This document shows positions 9,701 to 19,700 of a stretch of 44,065 nucleotides of DNA, piece by piece. Position 1 is the first letter of the stretch. Each line of letters starts with the position of its first letter. The notes under the pieces are model-generated. The model had not been told where the DNA came from. It saw only the letters and a program-made list of their open reading frames with translations, and made no database searches. Made by a program: the position numbers and the translations under genes. The stretch is from Lingula anatina (taxonomy: Eukaryota > Brachiopoda > Lingulata > Lingulida > Lingulidae), in NCBI RefSeq assembly GCF_001039355.2, contig NW_019775515.1:282759-326823 (forward strand), written 5' to 3'.

Positions 9701-12345
9701 TTTAGAAAATAGACTTTCCATGTGAACGAAGCCTAAAACCAACCTTTACAAATTTTATCAAAGGCTGAATCCAAATGCAGAGAGAAACAGATAAATGATT
9801 CATGGGTATGAGAAAAATTGTTGATTTTTCCTTGAAAAATCCATTTCGGCAGGTAAACTTCATGGAGTGTGTCTTAAAAGACTAACTGAACACATTACAG
9901 CAAGGAAAATGTCGGTATGGACACATGACATAAGACAAAAGTTTATCAAAGTCCATCCTCCATCCAAGGGATTGTCCAAGGTTGGATGGAGAGGAGGCAA
10001 GCAAAGAAAAAAATGGGCGGACAATACTGCCGAGTGCACTAGGAAGACCTTTGCCATGCCTAGAGCCCTCACATGATCACCAAAGTTTGATAATAAAGCA
10101 TTCCCTAGCCCCTTACCCCGGAGGGTTACAAAACTGACAGATGGACAGTAAACAGGTACTGGTGCAAACAACCCTTTCTAAATCATATGACATGTGCTGT
10201 GTTATCTGATTTGGGTGTACATTAATAAAGTCTTTTTTTTACCTCCAACATTGTTCATGGATTTTGGAAGAAAGTAACAAATCTGTGTCAAATACTGTTG
10301 AAAATGAATAAGGTCAACTTCCATTAAAATGCAGACTTTACGAAAGGCGTCGGACAGTCGAACATGCCTGACAAATTTCTGGCCAGTCATTTTAGGCTAA
10401 AACCAACCTTTATAAATTTTATCAAAGGCTGAATCCAAATGCAGAGAGAAACAGATAAATGATTCATGAGTATGAGAAAAATTGTTGATTTTTCCATGAA
10501 AAATCCATTTCGGCAGGTAAACTTCATGGAGTGTGTCTTAAAAGACTAACTGAACACATTACAGCAAGGAAAATGTCGGTATGGACACATGACATAAGAC
10601 AAAAGATTATCAAAGTCCATCCTCCATCCAAGGGATTGTCCAAGGTTGGATGGAGAGGAGGAAGGCAAAGAAAAAAATGGGCGGACAATACTGCCAAGTG
10701 CACTAGGAAGACCTTTGCCATGCCTAGAGCCCTCACATGATCACCAACGTTTAATAATAAAGCATTCCCTAGCCCCTTACCCCAGAGGGTTACAAAACTG
10801 ATAGATGGACAGTAAACAGGTACTGGTACAAACAACCTTTTATAAATCATATGACATGTGCTGTGTTATCTGATTTGGGTATACATTAATAAAGTCCTTT
10901 TTTTACCTCCAACATTGTTCATGGATTTTGGAAGAAAGTAACAAATCTGTGTCAAATACTGTTGAAAATGAATATGGTCAACTTCCATTAAAATGCTAAA
11001 ACATGGTGATTAGATTGGGCTTCTAAGAATGCAAAACTATACTAAGGAGAATTTAGGACAATTTCCAATATGTAAATTTAGAATTTACTGTCATAAGCTC
11101 ATGATTGCCCGAGGCCAAAGACATTAATAAATAAGTAGTATTGGCAGAAACACTTAAAGCAATAATAAGTCTTCCTTTGAGATTCAAAATTACGCAAGAA
11201 ATACATTGTAAACAACACATGGAAATATATTCTATTGTATTTTACCACTAAACAGCCGTTATTGTAGTAAAACTAAAATCTGTGCTTGTCAATAGGGCTT
11301 TCGATGCCTTTTTTCCCGGTCGTCAAGGCATCTGTTGCTAATGACGTAAGGGTGTCACGCGGATTCTCGCGTTCATTCGAGACCAAAATAACATGGCGCA
11401 AAACGCGTTGATACAGATGCAGACGTAAGTTGCGAGTTTTTGTACAGTGCGTCGGATAACGAAAAGCCCAGAATGGCACACATTGTGGATATAAATGCAT
11501 TTTTAACAAAAAGACGAATAAATCTCATAAATCTTATATTATTGTTATATAGTGTTGTTGTTGTCTGCTTTTCCCGCGGTTTTAAGTAGGTCACCAGTTA
11601 TTTTTAATTTTATGATTTAGTAGCCAGTCATTTAAATCACAGTGTCTTCCAGTGTATTTCAGAAGGAACTATCAACATCAGGTAGTGAGTTTTTTTTTTA
11701 GTTTTCAGGTCTGAATTGCGAAACATTTGTAGTTACTGTTAGTGCAGGATATATGTAGTCATAGAAAATATTCCGTTGAGAGTATCGCATAGGCATAGAG
11801 GTCTTCAGATGTTACAGTTTTATAAAATACTCAAAAATATCATACAATAAAGGATTTTTCCCCTCCCATTTTTATAGTCTAATGTGGTATCACAATGATG
11901 TTCTGTGTGATTTCTGGATTATGATCAGGGTAACAGCCAAACTTGTTGATAATTCAAGATTTATTTAAGAATTAGACAACTCCGTGGCACAAACTCAAAT
12001 ACTAATCCAACCCTCTAAATGTCAATTTGTTTGTTCTGTGTGACGCTGATCGAGCAAACGTTAAAATGAAAGCTGTCCGTAACAAGAGCAAGAGGTGGTT
12101 GATAACCTCATATCACATTATCAATAGCAAATTACATATACTGTAGTGTAGCTGAAAATGCGTATTCGCAAACACGACGATTCTTGAAACCTTTGATAAA
12201 AACATCTAAAAAAAACAGCAATTTTGAAAAAAATATAATTAAGGTCAAGTATGAATAATTCAATAAAAGCATAAACATTCAACGTACCTGCTGAAAACGC
12301 AAGAAACGCCAGGAAGAACAGTACACCCATCTTACCACCGACCAT
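268..12345 (-). CDS. PSAP: Prosaposin-like precursor, six saposin-B modules, 3' end missing
   Basis: Saposins are small lysosomal lipid-binding proteins cut from a secreted precursor; they present sphingolipids to hydrolases. Exons in mRNA order: 12288-12345, 8371-8444, 8078-8212, 7662-7758, 7395-7468, 6825-6959, 6458-6554, 6094-6128, 5650-5787, 5066-5162, 4641-4693, 3771-3908, 3200-3296, 2852-2904, 2167-2301, 1579-1675, 1244-1293, 665-799, 268-364. All junctions are GT-AG and phases agree, giving 598 residues. The start gives a hydrophobic signal peptide (MGVLFFLAFLAFSAG within residues 6-20). Each module has six cysteines (CxxC...C, then C...C...C) and an NxT glycosylation site before a Trp in the first half. 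Basic linkers rich in Lys and Gln separate the modules. I see no N-terminal saposin-A domain, unlike vertebrate prosaposin, and six modules rather than four. The family call is firm; strict PSAP orthology is not. Confidence 0.85.
1579..2301 (-). other. Saposin-B module 5 (exons 15-16)
   Basis: Residues 428-504. The first half (2167-2301) has CEEC, NSTLW and WNEC. The second half (1579-1675) has CGTFVP and ELGLC. It is nearly identical to module 6. A 174-bp MITE lies in the intron between its two exons and is absent from the equivalent intron of module 6. The linker exon is 1244-1293. Confidence 0.88.
1799..1972. mobile_element. 174-bp non-autonomous DNA transposon (MITE)
   Basis: The element starts CTGGGGTAGCG and ends in the inverted match CGCTACCCCAG. 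It is flanked by the direct repeat TAAAG (1794-1798 and 1973-1977). The equivalent intron of the neighbouring duplicate (about 450-470) lacks it and runs straight through a single TAAAG. No coding capacity is visible. The superfamily is unresolved. Confidence 0.75.
3200..3908 (-). other. Saposin-B module 4 (exons 12-13)
   Basis: Residues 332-409. The first half (3771-3908) is the same 138 bases as module 3. The second half (3200-3296) differs from module 3 at a few positions, including a conservative Leu to Ile change giving EIGMC. The linker exon is 2852-2904. Confidence 0.88.
5066..5787 (-). other. Saposin-B module 3 (exons 9-10)
   Basis: Residues 236-313. The first half (5650-5787, 138 nt) has CELC, NTTLW and WNAC. 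The second half (5066-5162) has CGTLVP and ELGMC. The first-half exon is identical by eye to that of module 4. The linker exon is 4641-4693. Confidence 0.88.
6458..6959 (-). other. Saposin-B module 2 (exons 6-7)
   Basis: Residues 147-223. The first half (6825-6959) carries CVIC, NTTLW and WNVC. The second half (6458-6554) carries CRIFVP and a GFC end. Cysteine spacing matches module 1 and both exons have the same lengths (135 and 97 nt). The short linker exon 6094-6128 follows. Confidence 0.85.
7662..8212 (-). other. Saposin-B module 1 (exons 3-4)
   Basis: Residues 45-121. The first half (8078-8212, 45 codons) has CELC, an NQT glycosylation site and a third cysteine in WGYC. The second half (7662-7758) has CGLVIP, then a cysteine before GLGMC. 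The exons have phases 0-0 and 0-1, the pattern repeated in all later modules. This is the most diverged module and has no close duplicate. The following linker exon is 7395-7468. Confidence 0.85.
9193..10332 (+). repeat. Tandem duplication copy A, with non-LTR retrotransposon tail
   Basis: About 620 bp, interrupted by the 519-bp Harbinger-type element, matches copy B at an offset of 664 bp. A plus-strand frame (9867-10076) contains GGKQRKKWADN followed by TFAMPRALT. This resembles the C-terminal tail found after the reverse transcriptase of many non-LTR (LINE) elements. No reverse transcriptase domain is present, so it is a 3' relic. Confidence 0.6.
9215..9733 (+). mobile_element. Harbinger-type element, 519 bp, with long inverted repeats
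   Basis: Terminal inverted repeats of about 150 bp start GGCTTCGTTCACATGG at both ends. A TAA target duplication flanks the element (9212-9214 and 9734-9736), as expected for PIF/Harbinger elements. The uninterrupted site is preserved at about 10390-10405. The interior has a short plus-strand frame from 9424 with an acidic stretch then an Arg-rich stretch (RQRRMRFYRMRAQTR). This is reminiscent of the N-terminus of Harbinger transposases, so the element may be an internal-deletion derivative. That last point is inference. Confidence 0.75.
10379..10996 (+). repeat. Tandem duplication copy B, uninterrupted
   Basis: It is the second copy of the 620-bp unit with only scattered base changes from copy A. 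It carries the same LINE-like tail frame (10531-10740) and the empty Harbinger target site at its left end. A 46-bp unique spacer (10333-10378) separates the copies. Confidence 0.7.
11286..11424 (+). promoter_or_regulatory. CpG-rich promoter-like patch with possible short first exon
   Basis: The patch is unusually rich in CpG for this AT-rich intron. It contains a CRE-like TGACGTAA (11342-11349). An ATG at 11393 opens MAQNALIQMQ, followed by a good donor (AC|GTAAGT, exon end 11424). I could not find a following exon, and it may belong to an antisense or non-coding transcript inside saposin intron 1. Confidence 0.3.
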
Positions 12346-12456
12346 CTTGGGAGACGACTGAAGTCATATGACCAGCATGTGCTTGTTTGGTCATGTGACT
12401 TGTGAGCTCTGACCTCTGACCTTTCTACTATTCATGATTCCACAGCAGTGTTCACA
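12346..12456. promoter_or_regulatory. Bidirectional promoter, saposin gene / tetraspanin
   Basis: The start codons of the two divergent genes are 111 bp apart. The interval has two 10-bp GTCAnnTGAC palindromes: GTCATATGAC at 12363-12372 and GTCATGTGAC at 12390-12399. The second contains the M-box TCATGTGA and differs from the CLEAR consensus GTCACGTGAC by one base. TGACCTCTGACCT (12410-12422) is a perfect DR1 hexamer repeat on the minus strand. No TATA box is evident. Confidence 0.65.
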
Positions 12457-15400
12457 ATGGCGGATGAAAGGCAGACTTTGGCAAATTCTGAGAGGCACCC
12501 CGATTCTCCACCAGCCAGACAAAGGAGTCGCAGGAAACCACTATGCCCATGCAACACATTTCTTCTTAGCAAGATTTGTCTGATGATCTATGCAATATTC
12601 CTTTTGGTGAGTGAAATTGAATGAAGTTATATGTTTAAAAAACGAGCGGGTTGCTGAGAGAGACAGCCGCCTATTTTGAGTGTTGGAAGGCGGCGTGCCG
12701 GCAGAGTAGCTTACCATCTGCTGCTGTGGAAAGGTCACAGAGAGGGGAAAGCTATTTGATATGTTTTCTTGTATGTATGGGAATAGATAAAAAGTTAAGC
12801 GTGTCGATTTAACTATTCGTAGAGCTAGTTGACAATCCGTTTACAAAAATTTTTTTTTTGCATTTTTTCAACTTTAAGCCCCCAAATATCCCTCATTTAA
12901 AATTTAAAAAATATTCGGAAAAAAATAAATGAGAAAAGACAATAATATTTACTGTAAAGAAAATTGTTTTAACAAGCTGTGGCAACCAGTATGTGTTCAT
13001 ATGCAATTTTGTCATTAGTTTTATTATAACAACATAGACTATGTTGATATTATTATTAATTAATTAATGCAATGATATTGTTATTATTTTTATTAGAATT
13101 AATTGTCATATTCATGTAAGTGAACCATCAGTTTGTATTACAATAGTACTAAAAGCAAATGATTTATCAGCATTTTTCCACTTTCAATTATTAGATGTCT
13201 TTTTTCATTGAAAATAATAAAAAGTAATAAATTATTTATTCTTCTCATTTGTTTAAAAACCAAGATAAGGAAATAGTATACCTGGAAAATCAGTTACAAT
13301 GATTTTTTAATAGTTTAGAATAGTTCTGCCCTTTTCATCTTTTTTCTCTGTACCAGTTTAATTACCTCAAATTATGGAGACTATTGCCTTTAACAGAGCT
13401 CTTCTGTTAGTAAATCAATACAGACAAAGGAAAAAGTGTAGTGAGAGGAACTTATTTCTGCTATCAGCTTTCCTGGTAAACTTCCTGATATGTGGCCTAT
13501 CCAATTGTACGGGACAGTTCTAGAAACACAAACTGAAACTGTAGTTTATCAGATGATAGTTATATTGAAAGGATGGTCATTTGTATGATAGTATTCATGT
13601 TATAACATTTAACTATTTAGGCCAGCTTGCATGGCCTGCCAATTGTATTATCGTCATGCAATGTCATACAGCATATTTATATAGGGCATCTCGGCCTGCA
13701 TTTCAGTATTTATTGTGGAAGGAAAAGATAATCAATAATGCCCTTGGTCTACCACTTAGCTGCCAACAAGCTCATATACATTCACATATATGCCTTGAAT
13801 GTAGTACTCTTGTGTCATGAACTAACTGTATTTCAAAATTAATTTTCAAAAAATGTTAGGTTTCTATATGTAATATGATAACTTCCACCATGAAGTGGAA
13901 TGCCTTATTATACTCATTGCCTATATACCCATTCTGTGTGCTGCTACAAGACTGTATGCAAAATTGCATACCTCTATCCAATACCTTTGAAAGAAAGTTA
14001 TTGAAAAACTATATGGACTGGAAGGATTTAATAGGGTATCAAAAGGTGTTTATTTTATTGCCTGATACAATAGAAAAATCAACTTGAGACACACTTGTAT
14101 AAGAACCATGTTGTTTCTGTATTGATCTGAATAAAGAACCGTCCCAGTCAACAGCTCGTGTGTTTGGCAATCCACACACAGACAGCAAAAACAAACAGCA
14201 GACTTAGGAAAGAAAATTCAGCTTTTTGTCTTTCTGTTATTGTAGTCACCTATGTTGAAATATTTATATTTGCTTTTGGGATTGCTCTTCTTCTTGACCA
14301 GGTAGAAAAAACATAAGCAGCAGCATGATTTTATGATGTTGCTTTAGTTATTAGATGGCACAAATCTGAACAGTGTCTTTGTTAGTGACTGTAAGACCCC
14401 ATTCCCATAGATTTTAGTTGATCTATTCCTGTGGGGAGTCTCACTAGATTACTGTCAGCTTAGCCGGCTTAAGTTTCTGTCCCCGTCCACTAAAAGCTGT
14501 GAGGTGGTAATTAACTGTGGTGCACACTCGGCTGACTGCAATTTAGCGTGAACCCCCAGGGAGTTAGGTCGATCTAAATCTAAATCGCTGGATCGATCTA
14601 AATCTCTGGAAATGCACCCTAAGACTTCTAGAACAGAATCTGTTTTCTGCCTGGTCTCAACTAATTTCACATTGTTCAGTAGGCCTTATACTGTCTCAGT
14701 TTCACTTTGCCTTACATATCAACTTAAACAGATGAATTTTTTTGTCTGAATAGTTCATAAATTGTAGGTATAATACTGATACTTCCCACAATATTTTTTC
14801 ATCACAGTTAACAAATGGTCTGATGTAAAAAAATGCTTTGACTTGTTATTAGAGTTTGATATTTTGTTTTTAAGGTGAAATATTCAGTAGTTTTATATTC
14901 AGGATGGGTAAGAACATATTGAGGTCTAAAATATAGGCTAGGTACTTGGTGAATCAACTGCATTACCCACGTAATAGGAGTGTATATACATGTGGTTAAA
15001 ATTAGCACAACATTTTTCTTCAATAATGTTGTCTAAGATATGTCTGGTAGTCCTCTCTTCCTAAGACTAAATGTGGATGCAAGAAGCCTCTCCATATTAG
15101 AGGTCATTCCCTTAATCATGAGACCTTTTCATCTTTTTATCAAGTCATGATATATAGGAAAATAGAAGTGAGAAGTGTGTAGTGATTATTAAAGTGTTTT
15201 ACAATGAACCAGATTCAGTTGCATGTTTGAAGTGTGGGTCAGAAATCCTTTGAGTAAAGCATTAATCAACTGCCAGGATAGTTATTGAAATGATTATATT
15301 GGAACCATTATGTTCAGTCTCTCCATTTGCAGATCATTGGTGCCATTTTGATTGGTGTTGGAGCATGGGCAGAGAATATTCGACAGAAGAATGCGGCAGT

Positions 15401-16767
15401 GAACACATTTTTATCCAGTCCCTCAGCACTGCTGATTGTTGTTGGATGCCTCATAGTTATCATTGCTCTAGTGGGAGCCTTCAGCACATTGCTGGAAAAA
15501 TTCATTGGTATTAAAGTGGTAAGTAACGGTGGTATTTAAACAAATAATTCACATAGACTCTACATATGAATGCTGAATTTAAAAAAAATATTTATTTATT
15601 TTTGCAAAAGCAGAATACCAAAGTCTTGGATATTTATACTTAAAATTGAAAGAAAGATTTTTGCACAGTTCCTCTGACAGTTGTTCCTCTTTTGTTATAT
15701 TGACAAATCAAAACAAATCCATCACCAGTAAACAAGAAGCTGCACCTTGGAGTTCAATTTTTTCAATTCTGAGTTCCTGTTTCCACCAGTGACCTCCACT
15801 GCAGCTGCTGCTATTTATCAATTTAAGTTCAGTTCAGCCTGGGAAATGGCAGTTAAGTTATTGGTAGGAGTAGGCACAGAGCAGCCAATTTCCCCTAAGG
15901 GAAACATAATACCTTTTCTTACATTATTAATGTTTTAGTGATGTCTACATTTCAATAACTCCCCATTTGGAAGGATTGAATCCCAGTAATATACAAATAG
16001 TAGCAATAGCATTGCAAACAAAGGCTGATGTTTGAAAAACTGTTTATTGAAAAAAGACAAAAAGGCCACTTAGAGCTGAGTGGGTATTTTGACACAATAT
16101 ACTTCCAAGTTATCTCAGTTTCACAATGCCTTTTATTGGCAATATGTTAACCCCAACTTATTATATTTTTCACATTTGGTCTGTGTACATGGTCATGTGC
16201 AATCTAAATTATTTTCATATATTGCTGTGTTCATGTCCAAATGCCAGTGAAGGAGCAGGCCTGTAGCCAGCAGTTTCAAAAGGGGGGGGGGTATTTTTCT
16301 GAAAAAGTGCCCCCCCTCTCTGTGGGCCTGGGAAGGGTTGCTTTTGTTTCATTATGAGTGAACTAAGATCAACCAGAGACAAGCAGTTCCAGACAGGTGT
16401 TTGTGAGCTATTAGGTTCTTTGTTAATTAAATATGCACATGCTGCTCCAAGGAAGTCCTGCATAATGTTCTGTATAGCTGTTCTAGCCATCCTGAGTTTC
16501 AAAGGACTCTGGAAACTCCTCCATCTGCTAGAGCATAGGCATGTTGATATTATGTAGGGTGTTTTCAGTGTCCTCTGAATCTCAGGGTGGTTGTAGCCTG
16601 CACTGCCTTGAATTATCCTGAATAATTGATGATAGAAAGAAACGGACCGCTTTAGCCAGCTCCTGCATTGATTTTATGCTTTATCTTAAACCAGAGTTAT
16701 AGTAATTGGTTCAAACTAAAGCTGTGTTCGCACAAGTCTACTTTTGAGTGACTTTTGGTCTAACTTG

Positions 16768-16799
<32 letters not shown>

Positions 16800-19700
16800 C
16801 CATTCTATATCCATGTTAACAGAAGACATGCAGGGGAGGGGATCCAGAGATATTTTCTGACAGTCTTCCAAATTATCTTTGTTGATTCATCTTCCATTTT
16901 TGACTGTCTCCACACAGATAAAAATAGATACCTGTCAATGTAAATTTGAAATTTCTGACTGTCTTCTGGAAGACCCAGAAGACAGCTTCCCTCCACCCTG
17001 AAACAGGTTGGATAACTTCCCATGCTAAAGATTTCATATGTCATATGTATATACAGCTTTCTCGTTAAGGCTGAAATTATGTGTTTAGACAGGATAAATT
17101 AAACACTGTATGTACCTCATTTATGAGTCATTTTGAAATAAACCAGAAAGTACATAATTTACTTTATCTTATTGACTCATAAAATTGAGTAAAATGTCAT
17201 AGTCATATTTCTAGGCATGTGAAGTCAGGTTTAGTTATGTAAAGAACATAATACTTTCTATCCTGCTTGAAAGTATGAAAGCTGCATTACATCCCCAGGG
17301 GAATCATTGAAAGAGCTCTCCATCTGCCATTTTACCCAATGTTATGTCTGTTCAATATTCTGTGGTTCTCTGAAAACTTCCCATCTTGTCAAAACACTAT
17401 TTTTCTCTTCCATTCAAGGTCTCTTAATTGCTCTATTGCGAAAACAAGCTGTAACACGATATTTAGCTTGAACTTCACATATCAGTGCACTGTCTGTGGC
17501 CATTCTGCAAGATGCCCAGTTACAAAACAATATTGATTAAGAAGAGAATATATATTGCTTGAAACAGCCACCTTCACTTGAAATATAAATACATTGCTGC
17601 AAGCTTGGAGATTGCCCATTTTATTGTGGCAGTAATGAAAATGTAGATGCTTTCAGTTGAATTGAGCAACCGGCTGCAACTTGCTAGAAAGAGATAAGAT
17701 TTTATGAGCAAACTTAGTTTCCTAGTGTGATATGATTGTTTCATAAAGAAAAATATAGGATCTATACCCTATAGCTAATTTATAGTATAGCATTAAAAAT
17801 TGGTTTAGGGACTCCAAGATTTAAAATAATGTATTTTATATGATTTATATTATATTTAGAGAACCCAAGTGGTGAAACTATTTGTAATAATACAAAAACT
17901 ACAGCATAACAATACCAAAGTTGGTCGTTTTAAAATTAAGTGTCTCCCTACTTGAAAAAATTCTGGTCACTGTAAAGAAGTTCAGAATTCCTTAATTTAT
18001 GAATGATAATTCATTATGTTATATTTCATCCTGTTGTTAAGTTCTTTATCATTATTTTTTTATACTTTCCAGTTCCTGATCTTGTTAATTTTGATCTTCT
18101 TGTTCGAGATTGTGGTTGGAGTTGTGGCATTTGTCTACAGAGAAGAGGTAGGTGCTTGATACAAATTTGCAAGCCATATGTCACTTAGGGGAATGTGGTA
18201 GAACAATACTTTAACTTTCTACTAGCATGATCATTAATCACCTTCATAAAAACTGCTAATATTACTCTTATGTAAAAGTATCAGTTACCATGATGGAAAA
18301 GCTATACCCAGGCCAAAATAAAATAATGAAAGTTTTCAGGCCATCATGTAGAGAAAGTTGGTACTATATCATGAGATCTGATACAGGTTCTGTCTGGGAT
18401 CTGTTCTACAAGAGAATCTTCCCTGGTATTTTGTTAATAGGAGAGCCTTCATGGTTACCACGGCAACATTACTGCCTGTAGTGGTGTTAAGGGCATCAAA
18501 GGCCTCCTGCCCGCCTGTGACTCAGCAGAGGTGCATAGTTTTTGGATGAGGTGTGGAATTAATGAGAAAATTAATCTTACACTATATTAATTTATGCCTT
18601 GGTAAATATAAAATGCAAAGTGGGGAATTTAATACAGTGTGAAAGGTAACTGAATTTGATTTCATTTAGGCTGCATGTCGAGGAGTTTGTTTTTGATTTT
18701 ATCAGGTTCTGATATAGACATATACTATTGGCTTGCAGAGGAGACACTTGTGGTATCTGGAGAGATTATCATGGCAAAGCTATCATATCTTGTCACTTTC
18801 CATAGCACCTGACACCAGAATGATTCTCTTGATTTTGTACATTGAACTATTATTAATAACTGTTGAACCAGTTGACAAGTGGCCTTGATCATCAAATTAA
18901 CCAAATCATTGAGTGAGATTGTGTACTCTGTCCTTATGGGGGAATGTGGGCACTGTTATCTTTGATCCTGGACTCTGATAATACATTGTTCCTGATAATT
19001 ATAGCAAATAATAACAGATTATTATCACTATGAACCTGGTAAATAACAGATTGTGTCTTGTGACATAATGTAGCATGTATTTTGACAGGTACTCCATTGC
19101 AAAGATAATTGTACTCATACAGTACATGTTTCCTTTAACTGATATACAGTGTACCTTCCCTTTTGGTCCAGAATAGAAATAATTCGATCTGTCTATACCC
19201 ATATGATATAACAAAAGCATCCTCTTTTATAAGTAATGAGTTATAACTAAGATCTAATAAACAGAAACTGTTTATTAGATCTTAGGTTATAAGTACCTTC
19301 AGTCTTTTGAGACTTGACTGAACAACTTGATTTAAACCACAGGAAAAAGTGGGTTTATAAGACCAGTCTGTATAACCTCGAGATAAATAAAACCATTATT
19401 GCCTTTGGGTCTGTATCAGTTCATATTTTTAGACCATACATACTGCTGTCAGAGGTACATTTATTTCTTAACTACCTGAACTTACCACTTGGAAACTTTC
19501 CAGGATTCTGTACTCGTTACATTTTACATTAATTTTTAAAAACTTAATAATATTGCGTAGAAATAATAAGTTGAAACTTTTAAATGTCCTTTTTATGATA
19601 TTGAATTTGAAAAATGAATTTTAGCAAAACCACCCAAAGCAAAGGCCGCTTTTTATACTCACTGTGTTATAATAAGATTAAGGCTTACAAATCACTGTAA

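Larger units (their letters stand above)
8445..12287 (-). other. Saposin intron 1, 3.8 kb, repeat-rich
   Basis: It separates the signal-peptide exon from exon 2. It holds poly-T runs near 8887-8925, one ambiguous base at 9093, a Harbinger-type element, a tandem duplication carrying a retrotransposon tail, and a CpG-rich patch near 11.3-11.5 kb. I see no saposin-A-type exon in it on the minus strand. Confidence 0.7.

Noticed and set aside
9860-10171. 103-codon minus-strand frame, repeated at 10524-10850
   Set aside because: It is the antisense shadow of the retrotransposon-tail repeat.
15314-15505. Frames on both strands over tetraspanin exon 2
   Set aside because: They are shadows of the real exon, which is defined by its splice sites and membrane segment.
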